Positions 44,969-52,501 of a stretch of DNA of 64,000 nucleotides are shown piece after piece. The notes under the pieces are model-generated. The model was given only the letters and a program-made list of their open reading frames with translations, searched no databases and was not told the DNA's origin. Both the position numbers and the translations under genes were made by a program. Each line of letters starts with the position of its first letter. The first letter of the stretch is position 1. The DNA comes from Pseudomonadota bacterium (GTDB lineage Bacteria > Pseudomonadota > Alphaproteobacteria > SHVZ01), in NCBI GenBank assembly GCA_016195085.1, contig JACQAG010000038.1:1-64000 (forward strand), in the 5' to 3' direction.

Positions 44969-45322
44969 TTAGCTAACCTTCGCACCCTTGAGCATATCGG
45001 CGCAGGCGGAGGCCAGCGCACGGTCCGGCGAGGTCATGCCCAGCATCGTCGCCCAACCGGCTTCCTGGACCACCTGGCTGCGGTTGTAGGATTCCGTCGT
45101 ATTGAACTTGAGGAGCTTGGTGCCGTCGACGTCCTGTTGAGCCTTAGCGACACAGAACGGGACGAGCGCCGCCACGACCGCGGTATTGGCGCGGTCAGCA
45201 GCCATACGCTCCGCGCTGCTGGAGGTGGTCCAGCCAAATTGCCAAAAACCGATAATCATCATTGCAATGGCACCTAGAATAACGCCCCAGACTCCCGGCT
45301 TCACGTAAGGAGGAATGGTCAT
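44969..45322 (-). CDS. Hypothetical small membrane protein
   Basis: A 117-residue protein with one N-terminal membrane segment (residues ~9-28, VWGVILGAIAMMIIGFWQFGW) and an outward Ala-rich domain with two cysteines (FCVAKAQ and ASACADML), perhaps a disulphide. GGGAG lies upstream of the ATG at 45322. Homologous-looking proteins are frequent in Alphaproteobacteria, but I know of no function. Confidence 0.7.
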   Translation of the reverse strand: MTIPPYVKPGVWGVILGAIAMMIIGFWQFGWTTSSSAERMAADRANTAVVAALVPFCVAKAQQDVDGTKLLKFNTTESYNRSQVVQEAGWATMLGMTSPDRALASACADMLKGAKVS

Positions 45323-45451
45323 CGTGAGACTCCCTGAATTACGAATGTAGTTTTCTTGTCCCACAATACATGGTGGCTGCCTCGTCAACATACTACAGGC
45401 GACCGCATCTTTAGCCCGGGCTCGGGCCATCTCCCGGCATTCGCAAGCGCC

Positions 45452-45799
45452 TCATCCGGCGGTGCCAGTCGGCACCGGGACGGACCATTCCAGGCCATGG
45501 CGGCGGCGGGCGATCAGACAGGCCTCGTCACCCGGCTGACAAGCGCGGCAAACATCGGGCCTGACGGAATAGATCGAGCAGGACGTCGATACACCGACCT
45601 CTCCGATGAGCGCCGCGCAGCGATCGCCCTGGCATCGCATCCGCCCCAGCCCTTCGTCGACCAATGTCGGCGGAATTCGAGCCAGTGCGGCGTCGTCTTC
45701 CAAGGTGAAGCGCGGCCATTCGCTGGAATAGGCGCAGCATGCCCCGCAGGTCTGGCAATCGAACCCTTCCAGGTCTTCGGCGGCGGGAGCAAGCGTCAT
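45452..45799 (-). CDS. YkgJ family cysteine-cluster protein
   Basis: A 115-residue protein with the YkgJ (Fe/Zn cysteine cluster) pattern: FDCQTCGACCAYSSEWPRF near the N-end, RCQGDRC, and SCSIYSVRPDVCRAC near the C-end. It probably binds a metal ion or cluster. I start at 45799 (MTLAPAAED); the alternative ATG at 45928 would run into the divergent small gene at 45927. Function is not established. Confidence 0.82.
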   Translation of the reverse strand: MTLAPAAEDLEGFDCQTCGACCAYSSEWPRFTLEDDAALARIPPTLVDEGLGRMRCQGDRCAALIGEVGVSTSCSIYSVRPDVCRACQPGDEACLIARRRHGLEWSVPVPTGTAG

Positions 45800-45926
45800 G
45801 GGTCGCATCTCGAGAGGCAGCAGGTAACGGGCGCGGGCGCATCCTCTCATCCGAGGGCGGGTTTCGCCTAATGGCTTTCGGTCATTCCAGTGGCTGTGGT
45901 ACTGAGGGGCTAGCATAGGAGATGCC

Positions 45927-46091
45927 ATGGCGATGAAGCCGAACTACGGCCAGCAGCGGTTCGAACGCGAGCGAGCCAAGCGCGCAAAGAAGGCCGAGAA
46001 GCTCCGCGAGCAGCAAGAGGAGGTCGCCAGGCGCAAGGCCGGCGGCGAGGCGCCGGCTCCCGAGCTCGCCGAGGAAAAGCAGGATAAGTGA
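45927..46091 (+). CDS. Small charged protein, conserved in Alphaproteobacteria
   Basis: A 54-residue, highly charged coiled-coil-like protein (MAMKPNYGQQRFERERAKRA, then a Lys/Glu/Gln-rich segment and a Pro/Glu tail). AGGAG stands 5 nt upstream of the ATG. I recall similar MKPNYG-starting proteins from many alphaproteobacterial genomes, without known function. It is divergent from the YkgJ-like gene. Confidence 0.7.
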   Translation: MAMKPNYGQQRFERERAKRAKKAEKLREQQEEVARRKAGGEAPAPELAEEKQDK

Positions 46092-46537
46092 GCGGGAACA
46101 AAGGGTCTGGCGCTCATCGACGATGGCGGGCGCCAACCTTGCCGGGTGTGCGTCGGGGGACGCGAGGCTTCGCCGGGTCGCGCGGGTTTTCGGCCTCGAT
46201 GACGTGCATTCCGGGGCGAGTCCGCATTGGGCCGGCGCCGTCCGGCGCATGGTTCTCGCGCAAGATTCGCATTTAGTGTAGTCTTGCCCTGCGCAGAGTT
46301 TGATCTCTGCCTTGCTTGCGGTGACTAGGACGCCATCTTTCGTCGTCGCCGCGCTACTCGCTCGTCTCAATCGAGACCGTCAGATCGACGGAAGCCTTGC
46401 TGCCGATCGCGCCACCTTATTTGGCCGCGATCGTGTCGTAAGCGCGTTTCAGGCTCCCAGCGCGCGCTCTGGGATGCGGCGTCCGCCGTTCGGGCGGGGC
46501 GCCGGGCGCTTTCGATGCCAGAAAGGAGCGTCGGGCC
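46092..46537. other. Intergenic stretch upstream of fliG
   Basis: 446 bp without a gene I can support. It holds a short hairpin GCAGAG-tttgat-CTCTGC (46293-46310) and the fliG ribosome site AAAGGAG near 46523. The fliG promoter probably lies here; no clear -24/-12 or -35/-10 pair was found. Confidence 0.5.
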
Positions 46538-47554
46538 ATGCGGGTTCGGGAGGACTATCGGGCCCTCAGCGGCCCGGAGAAGGCCGCCATGCTGCTGATG
46601 AGCCTGGGCGAGGACCATGCGTCCAAGCTGTTCGCGCTGATGAGCGACGACGAGATCAAAGAGATCTCGCAAGTCATGGCCAATCTCGGCACGGTGTCCT
46701 CCAACATCGTCGAACGGCTGTTCGTGGAGTTCGCCGAGCAGATCTCCTCCACCGGGTCGCTCACCGGCACCTTCGATTCGACCGAGCGGCTGCTGATCAA
46801 GGCGCTCGGCGACGACCGGGTCAAGGACATCATGGACGAGATCCGTGGTCCGGCCGGCCGCACCATGTGGGACAAGCTCGGCAACGTGAACGAGGTGGTG
46901 CTTGCCAACTTCCTCAAGAACGAATACCCGCAGACCGTCGGCGTGGTGCTCTCCAAGGTCAGAGGCGAGCACGCAGCAAAGGTGCTGGGTCTCTTGCCCG
47001 AGAACTTCGCCATGGAAGTGGTGATGCGCATGCTGCGCATGGAGGCGGTGCAGAAGGAGGTGCTCTCCGACATCGAGCGGACGCTCCGAACCGAGTTCAT
47101 GAGCAACCTTGCGCGCACCAGCCGCCGCGACACCCACGAGATGATGGCCGACATCTTCAACAATCTGGATCGCGCCACCGAGTCGCGCTTCATCGAGGCC
47201 TTGGGAGAGCGCAACAAGGATTCCGCCGAAAAGATCAAGGCGCTGATGTTCACCTTCGATGATCTGTCGCGGCTCGACCCGAGCGGCGTACAGACGCTGC
47301 TGCGCACCGTGGACAAGAGCAAGCTGGCGATCGCGCTCAAGGGCGCCTCCGAGCAGCTCCGCGACATGTTCTTCTCCAACATGTCCGAACGGGCAGGAAA
47401 GCTGCTCCGCGAGGACATGGCCTCCATGGGCCCGATCCGCTTGAAGGAGGTGGACGAGGCGCAGACGACGATGGTTACCCTCGCCAAGGATCTCGCCTCG
47501 CGCGGCGAGATCGTGCTGTCCGACAATCAGGGCGGCGACGAGCTCGTATACTGA
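46538..47554 (+). CDS. fliG: Flagellar motor switch protein FliG
   Basis: A 338-residue rotor protein that couples FliM to the MotA stator. All three domains are recognisable: the N-terminal [17 protein letters not shown], the middle [12 protein letters not shown] (EHPQ motif), and the C-terminal charged helix region [28 protein letters not shown] that contacts MotA. Length matches the family. No other flagellar gene lies in the window, so it is an orphan here, perhaps reached by a longer-range flagellar locus. Confidence 0.95.
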   Translation: MRVREDYRALSGPEKAAMLLMSLGEDHASKLFALMSDDEIKEISQVMANLGTVSSNIVERLFVEFAEQISSTGSLTGTFDSTERLLIKALGDDRVKDIMDEIRGPAGRTMWDKLGNVNEVVLANFLKNEYPQTVGVVLSKVRGEHAAKVLGLLPENFAMEVVMRMLRMEAVQKEVLSDIERTLRTEFMSNLARTSRRDTHEMMADIFNNLDRATESRFIEALGERNKDSAEKIKALMFTFDDLSRLDPSGVQTLLRTVDKSKLAIALKGASEQLRDMFFSNMSERAGKLLREDMASMGPIRLKEVDEAQTTMVTLAKDLASRGEIVLSDNQGGDELVY

Positions 47555-47593
47555 GCGCACCCGCTCGCACCCTGACCCACGGATAGGCCCACC

Positions 47594-47881
47594 ATGGCAA
47601 AGCCAATAAAGAAACCGCCGCACGCCCCGACCCCGAGCAGGCCGAGCGGCATTCAGCGGCTGCGCACTCACATTCCGACCATGACCGATGCGGAGCTGGT
47701 GACGCTCCGAGAGAATGCGGAGCGGCTGGCGAAGCCGGTCGAGAATGCGAACGCGGAAAAGGACAAGCAGGTGGCGACCGCCTGGGAAGTCATTTCCCTG
47801 GTCGATGTCGAAGTCGGCAATCGCAAGCACCAAAAGCCCCCGGCGCCGGCGCGGCGCAGCGCCAAGAGCCCGGCGCCGTAG
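47594..47881 (+). CDS. Hypothetical protein
   Basis: A 95-residue protein with a basic Pro-rich start (MAKPIKKPPHAPTPSRPSG), a helical core (MTDAELVTLRENAERLAK...QVATAWEVISLVDVEVGNRK) and a Pro/Lys-rich tail. No family recognised. It lies 39 bp after fliG on the same strand. Confidence 0.6.
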   Translation: MAKPIKKPPHAPTPSRPSGIQRLRTHIPTMTDAELVTLRENAERLAKPVENANAEKDKQVATAWEVISLVDVEVGNRKHQKPPAPARRSAKSPAP

Positions 47882-48010
47882 GACGGCGCAGGGGCGTCCC
47901 GGCGCCCGCCTCTCTCACTGCTCAGAGTCTTTGCGCCCCACCTCCGGCGGTCGCTAGAGCCTTGCGCGTGCCGCACGCTCCCAGCGCTGGGAATCGCAAG
48001 TGCGCAAGAC

Positions 48011-48110
48011 ACCCCCCTCCCTATCCCTCCCCCGCAAGGGGGGAGGGACTACAATAGCGACGCAGCAGCGTACCCCCTCCCCCTCGACGGGGGAGGGTTG
48101 GGGAGGGGGT
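48011..48110. repeat. Dispersed palindrome, CCCTCCCCC family
   Basis: Two hairpins, TCCCTCCCCCGC/GGGGGGAGGGA (about 48024-48048) and CCCTCCCCCTCG/CGGGGGAGGG (about 48074-48097), sit between outer ACCCCCCTCC and GGGAGGGGGT arms. It fills the convergent gap between the 95-residue gene and the GST gene. Confidence 0.75.
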
Positions 48111-48166
48111 GGCTCCCGAGTCTGCAAAAGTTGGTACCAGGCGACGAAACTCGCGTTCGTCCGCAC

Positions 48167-48778
48167 CTATTCCGCATATCGCTGCCGCACGGCGACGGCG
48201 GCTGGCCGCGCGTAGCAGCGCGTCAGCCAGTCGTGAACATGGCGATGGCGGGCCACATCGAGCTGCTTTGACCGAGAGGGCGAAAGCACCGCCGCGACAT
48301 TGAGGTCGCCCACGGTGAAATGCCCGCCCACCAGCCAGGCGCGTTCCGCGAGAGCGCGGTCGAGGGTTGCGAGCGCGGCACGAATGACCGGCTCGGCCCG
48401 ATCGCCGATGGCGGTGCGCACATCCGAGAGAAGCACGTCGCGCTGCACCCATGGCTCGAGATGGGCGTTCGCCCAAAGGCTCCAGCGCCAGGCATCCGCC
48501 TCCCCTTCGAGCGCGCTTGGATAGAGCGGCTCCGTGCCACCGGCTCCATACCTCTTCGCTAGGTAGAGATTGATCGCGAGCGACTCAGATAGCGGGAAGT
48601 CGCCATCGCAAATCGCCGGAATGGCGCCCGCAGGATTGATGTTGAGGAAATCCGGCTGCTTCAGCGCCGGATCATCATGGGCATATGGAATATGCGTGTA
48701 GCGGAGGCCAAGCTCTTCCGCCATCCACAAGACCCGCATGGTGCGGGAACGGGGTGAGCCGTAGATGACCAGCGCCAT
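48167..48778 (-). CDS. Glutathione S-transferase family protein
   Basis: A 203-residue GST. The thioredoxin-like N-terminal domain (ALVIYGSPRSRTMRVLWMAEELGL, FLNINPAGAIPAICDGDFPLSESLAINLYLA) and the helical C-terminal domain (AWLVGGHFTVGDLNVAAVLS) are both present. The SPRSRTMR position where glutathione is activated has Ser residues. Substrate unknown. I start at 48778; an ATG seven codons upstream is also possible. Confidence 0.87.
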   Translation of the reverse strand: MALVIYGSPRSRTMRVLWMAEELGLRYTHIPYAHDDPALKQPDFLNINPAGAIPAICDGDFPLSESLAINLYLAKRYGAGGTEPLYPSALEGEADAWRWSLWANAHLEPWVQRDVLLSDVRTAIGDRAEPVIRAALATLDRALAERAWLVGGHFTVGDLNVAAVLSPSRSKQLDVARHRHVHDWLTRCYARPAAVAVRQRYAE

Positions 48779-48868
48779 TGGGCTTTCTGCCATCTGCAAT
48801 CCCAGTCGTCAATGCGAACGAGCTGGTTCGGATGGCGCTTCGAGCTTTGGGCTCCGACTCGTCCGCCA

Positions 48869-49579
48869 CTATCCCGATCGTCCTCGCCGAGGCAGGCACC
48901 CCCGCAGCACCAGCCTGGTGATGGTCTCCGTCGCCTGCTCGAAGTCGGCGTCGTCGAGACGCTCGCGGCCGAGCACGGCGCGGACCTGCACCTCGAAGTC
49001 GGCATAGTGCTGGGTCATGGCCCAGAGCTGGAAGATGAGGTGCGTCGGATCGATCGGCGCCATTCGGCCGCCTCTGATCCAGTCCCGCATGACCGCCGCC
49101 TTCGCCTCCACTCGCCGGCGGAGCTCGCCCGCGAGGTAGCCGTCGAGGAAGCGGGCGCCATGCAGGATCTCGTTCGCGAACACCTTGGAGGCGTTCGGAC
49201 GCAGCCTCGACCAGCGCATCTTCGCTTCGACGTATTCACCGAGCGCCTCTTCCGGATCGCGGCCGGGCTCGATGCGGTCGAGCTCGTCCAGCCAGAGCGC
49301 CAGCACGTTCCTCAAGACGGCGCGATAGAGATCCGCCTTGGTGCGGAAATAGTAGTGCAAATTCGCCTTCGGCAGCTTCGCGCTCGCGGCGATCGCCTGG
49401 GTGGTGGCGCCGGCGAAGCCGCGCTCGGCGAATACCGTCTCCGCCGCTTCCAAGAGCTTGGCGATGTTCGCCTCACGGATTTCCCCACCCTTTCCCGCAC
49501 TTCTGCCGGGGCGCCCTTGGCGCGCGATGGGCCGTCCGGCCGGTTTGCCCAAGTTACGGGCGTGTTGCCGCTTCAACAT
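48869..49579 (-). CDS. rutR: TetR-family regulator, RutR-like
   Basis: A 236-residue TetR repressor. After a ~32-residue basic extension the helix-turn-helix reads ANIAKLLEAAETVFAERGFAGATTQAIAASAKLPKANLHYYFRTKADLYRAVL. The C-terminal half (PIDPTHLIFQLWAMTQHYADFEVQVRAVLG) matches E. coli RutR closely, as I recall it. RutR binds uracil or thymine and then releases DNA. A near-perfect RutR operator (49627-49642) lies in the gap to divergent preT. It is likely autoregulated and represses the pyrimidine genes. Confidence 0.9.
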   Translation of the reverse strand: MLKRQHARNLGKPAGRPIARQGRPGRSAGKGGEIREANIAKLLEAAETVFAERGFAGATTQAIAASAKLPKANLHYYFRTKADLYRAVLRNVLALWLDELDRIEPGRDPEEALGEYVEAKMRWSRLRPNASKVFANEILHGARFLDGYLAGELRRRVEAKAAVMRDWIRGGRMAPIDPTHLIFQLWAMTQHYADFEVQVRAVLGRERLDDADFEQATETITRLVLRGCLPRRGRSG

Positions 49580-49626
49580 GCAGTCAGGTCTCGCGGTCTG
49601 CGACGCAAAATCTCTCGCGTCCGATC

Positions 49627-49642
49627 TTGACCATTTGGTCAG
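49627..49642. promoter_or_regulatory. RutR operator
   Basis: TTGACCATTTGGTCAG matches the E. coli RutR consensus TTGACCA-NN-TGGTCAA in every defined position but the last. It lies 48 bp from the rutR start and 81 bp from the preT start chosen here, between the divergent genes. This is direct sequence support for pyrimidine-responsive control. Confidence 0.85.
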
Positions 49643-49722
49643 ATTTTCGCTACGCTGTCATCAAGAAGAGCCCGCCGGCGATGAGTCCGAGCGTGACCCA
49701 AGCCCAAACCAGGGATGTGCCG

Positions 49723-51072
49723 ATGGCTGACGCGGGAGACATCGCGGCGGGTCGCCTCCCCGCCGACGAGATCGACAGGAATTTCGCGGACGTCCATCCG
49801 CCGCTCGACCGCAAGCGGGCGCTGGTGGAGGCGAGCCGCTGCTATTTCTGCTACGACGCGCCCTGCGCCAGCGCCTGCCCCACGGGCATCGACATCCCCG
49901 GCTTCATCCGCAAGATCGCCACTGACAACCTCAAGGGGGCGGCGGTCACCATCCTCGAAGAGAACATCATGGGCGGGGCCTGCGCGCGCGTGTGCCCGGT
50001 CGAGATCCTGTGCGAGGCGGCCTGCGTGCGCGAGGCGCAGGAGGCGAAGCCGGTCAGCATCGGCGCCTTGCAGCGCTACGCAACCGATGCGCTCTTTGAG
50101 CGGGGCGAGCAGCCGTTCCGGCGGAAACCGCCCTCGGGCAAGCGCGTGGCCGTGGTCGGCGCCGGGCCGGCCGGCATGGCCTGCGCCCACCGCCTGGCGA
50201 TGCTGGGCCACGACGTCACCGTGTTCGAGGCCAAGGCGAAGGCGGGCGGGCTCAACGAGCATGGCGTCGCCGCCTACAAGGTGCCGGAAGACTTTGCCCA
50301 GAAGGAGATCGCCTTCATCCTCGCTCTCGGCGGCATTCGCATCGAGCACGGCAAGGCGCTGGGGCGCGAGGTCACGCTGGCCCAGCTCCGCCGCGAGTTC
50401 GCCGCGGTGTTCCTCGGCATCGGGCTCGCCGGGACGAACGCGCTCGGGCTCGAAGACGAGACGATGACCGGCGTTATCGACGCGGTCGCCTATATCGAAG
50501 GCTTGCGCCAGGCACCCGCCAAGAGCCGGCTCGAGATCGGCCGCCGCGTGGTCGTCATCGGCGGCGGCAACACCGCCATCGACATCGCCGTCCAGGCGAA
50601 GCGCCTCGGCGCCGAGGAGGTGACCATCGTCTATCGCCGCGGCGCCGACAAGATGAGCGCCACCCACCACGAGCAGGATTTCGCCCAGGTGAACGGTGTT
50701 TCGATCAAGCACTGGGCCCGGCCGGTCAGGCTGGTGGGCTACCGCGGCTCTCTCAAGGAGGTCGAGTTCGAGTACACCCAGCTCGATGGTGAAGGCCGGC
50801 TCATGGGCACCGGCGACCGCTTCCTCTTGCTGGCGGACCAGCTGTTCAAAGCGATCGGGCAGAGCTTCGTGCCGGGCCCGCTTGGCAACGGCACGGCCGA
50901 GCCGCTCGAGCTCAAGGACGGGCGGCTCCAGGTCAACGCCGACCGGCAGACCTCGCTCGCCAATGTCTGGGCCGGCGGGGATGCCGTGCCCGGCCCGGAT
51001 CTGACGGTGAGCGCCGTCCAGGACGGCAAGATCGCCGCCCATGCGATCGATCGTTTCCTCGGCTCCGCCTAG
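49723..51072 (+). CDS. preT: NAD-dependent dihydropyrimidine dehydrogenase subunit PreT
   Basis: A 449-residue FAD/iron-sulfur subunit that passes electrons from NAD(P)H to PreA. The N-terminal cysteines RCYFCYDAPCASACPTGIDIPGF and ACARVCPVEILCEAACVRE form the GltD-like 4Fe-4S domain. FAD binding is VAVVGAGPAGMACA and the NAD(P)H site VVVIGGGNTAIDIA. I chose ATG 49723 (AGGGA 7 nt upstream, family-typical N-end); ATG 49681 would add 14 residues. First gene of the pyrimidine operon under the RutR site; preA follows 12 nt later. Confidence 0.92.
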   Translation: MADAGDIAAGRLPADEIDRNFADVHPPLDRKRALVEASRCYFCYDAPCASACPTGIDIPGFIRKIATDNLKGAAVTILEENIMGGACARVCPVEILCEAACVREAQEAKPVSIGALQRYATDALFERGEQPFRRKPPSGKRVAVVGAGPAGMACAHRLAMLGHDVTVFEAKAKAGGLNEHGVAAYKVPEDFAQKEIAFILALGGIRIEHGKALGREVTLAQLRREFAAVFLGIGLAGTNALGLEDETMTGVIDAVAYIEGLRQAPAKSRLEIGRRVVVIGGGNTAIDIAVQAKRLGAEEVTIVYRRGADKMSATHHEQDFAQVNGVSIKHWARPVRLVGYRGSLKEVEFEYTQLDGEGRLMGTGDRFLLLADQLFKAIGQSFVPGPLGNGTAEPLELKDGRLQVNADRQTSLANVWAGGDAVPGPDLTVSAVQDGKIAAHAIDRFLGSA

Positions 51073-51084
51073 AGGAGAACGCAC

Positions 51085-52353
51085 ATGGCCGACCTCCGCA
51101 CTCGCTTCGCCGGTATTGCCTCGCCCAACCCGTTCTGGCTGGCCTCGGCTCCGCCCACGGACAAGGAGTACAACGTGGTGCGCGCGTTCAAGGCCGGCTG
51201 GGGCGGGGCGGTGTGGAAGACGCTGGGCGAGGATCCGCCGATCGTCAACACCGCGTCGCGCTACGGCACCCTCGAAGTGGGCGGCATGCGCATGGTGGGG
51301 TTCAACAACATCGAGCTCATCACCGATCGGCCGCTCGAGGTCAATCTCCGCGAGATCGCCCAAGTGAAGCGCGCCTGGCCGGACCGGGCGCTCATCATCT
51401 CGCTCATGGTGCCGTGCGAGGAGGAGAGCTGGAAGCAGATCCTGAAGCGCGTCGAGGCGACCGGTGCCGACGGGGTCGAGCTGAATTTCGGCTGTCCCCA
51501 CGGCATGTCCGAGCGCGGCATGGGCTCGGCGGTGGGACAGGTGCCGGACTATGTCGAGATGGTGACGCGCTGGTGCAAGGCGCATTCGCGCATGCCGGTC
51601 CTGGTCAAGCTCACTCCCAACATCACCAGCATCCTCGGGCCCGCCCGCGCCGCCAAGCGCGGCGGCGCCGACGGCGTCTCCTTGATCAACACCCTCAACT
51701 CGGTGATCGGCGTCGATCTCGACCAGATGGCGCCGATGCCGACGGTCGCCGGCAAGGGCACCCATGGCGGCTATTGCGGGCCGGCGGTAAAGCCGATCGC
51801 CCTTCACATGGTGGCGGAGATCGCCCGCGATCCCGAATGCGCCGGGCTGCCCATCTCCGGCATCGGCGGTATCGCCACCTGGCGGGACGCAGCCGAGTTC
51901 CTGGCGCTCGGCGCCTCCACCGTGCAGGTCTGCACCGCGGCCATGCATTACGGCTTCAAGATCGCCGACGATCTCGTCGACGGGCTCGGCAATTGGATGG
52001 ACGAGAAAGGCTACGCCGACCTGGGCGGGCTGGTCGCGCGCGCGGTCCCCAACGTGACCGATTGGCAGCATCTCGATCTCAACTACAAGACCGTGGCGCG
52101 CATCGACCAGGACCTCTGCATCAAATGCGGCCTCTGCCACATCGCCTGCGAGGACACCTCCCACCAGGCGGTCGCCCAGCACAAGAACGGCGCCGGGCGC
52201 CGCTACGAGGTGATCGACCAGGAATGCGTCGGCTGCAATCTCTGCATGCATGCCTGCCCGGTGACCGGCTGCATCAGCATGGTGGAGATCGAAACCGGTC
52301 TCCCGACGGTCACCTGGAAGGAGCACCCCAACAACCCGATGCGGCGCGCATGA
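51085..52353 (+). CDS. preA: NAD-dependent dihydropyrimidine dehydrogenase subunit PreA
   Basis: A 422-residue FMN TIM-barrel subunit that reduces uracil or thymine to the dihydro form. The FMN barrel shows NFGCPHGMSERGMG, KLTPNIT, SLINTLNS and PISGIGGI. Two C-terminal 4Fe-4S clusters use Cys345/348/351/355 and Cys381/384/387/391. At the position of the active-site Cys of mammalian dihydropyrimidine dehydrogenase (LACGQ) this protein has Val150 (SAVGQ); I recall Val (SDVGQ) also for E. coli PreA. It forms a heteromer with PreT. Confidence 0.92.
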   Translation: MADLRTRFAGIASPNPFWLASAPPTDKEYNVVRAFKAGWGGAVWKTLGEDPPIVNTASRYGTLEVGGMRMVGFNNIELITDRPLEVNLREIAQVKRAWPDRALIISLMVPCEEESWKQILKRVEATGADGVELNFGCPHGMSERGMGSAVGQVPDYVEMVTRWCKAHSRMPVLVKLTPNITSILGPARAAKRGGADGVSLINTLNSVIGVDLDQMAPMPTVAGKGTHGGYCGPAVKPIALHMVAEIARDPECAGLPISGIGGIATWRDAAEFLALGASTVQVCTAAMHYGFKIADDLVDGLGNWMDEKGYADLGGLVARAVPNVTDWQHLDLNYKTVARIDQDLCIKCGLCHIACEDTSHQAVAQHKNGAGRRYEVIDQECVGCNLCMHACPVTGCISMVEIETGLPTVTWKEHPNNPMRRA

Positions 52354-52355
52354 AA

Positions 52356-52460
52356 TGCCCCCACCCCGGCCCTCCCCCGCCTTCGGCGAGGGAGGGGGTG
52401 ACGATGCGTTTTCACTCCCTCCCCCATGCGTCAGCGTGGGGGAGGGCTGGGGTGGGGGCA
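52356..52460. repeat. Dispersed palindrome, GCCCCCACCC family
   Basis: TGCCCCCACCCCGGCCCTCC at one end and the complementary GGGCTGGGGTGGGGGCA at the other enclose two hairpins (CCTCCCCCGCC/GGCGAGGGAGG and CTCCCTCCCCCATGCG/CGTGGGGGAGGG). It is the twin of 15759-15863 and lies between preA and the amidohydrolase gene. Confidence 0.85.
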
Positions 52461-52501
52461 TCCGTCGATATCGGGGAATCATTCGTCACGAGAGGTAAGC
52501 G

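Noticed and set aside
46296-46306. AGAGTTTGATC, resembling the start of a 16S rRNA gene
   Set aside because: Only 11 bases match. The sequence then diverges at once and no rRNA follows; it is part of a short hairpin.
49639-52482. Long minus-strand open frame (about 947 codons) opposite preT-preA
   Set aside because: It spans two genes with clear cofactor motifs on the plus strand. The minus frame shows only the repetitive His/Asp/Ala-rich composition typical of GC-rich antisense frames.
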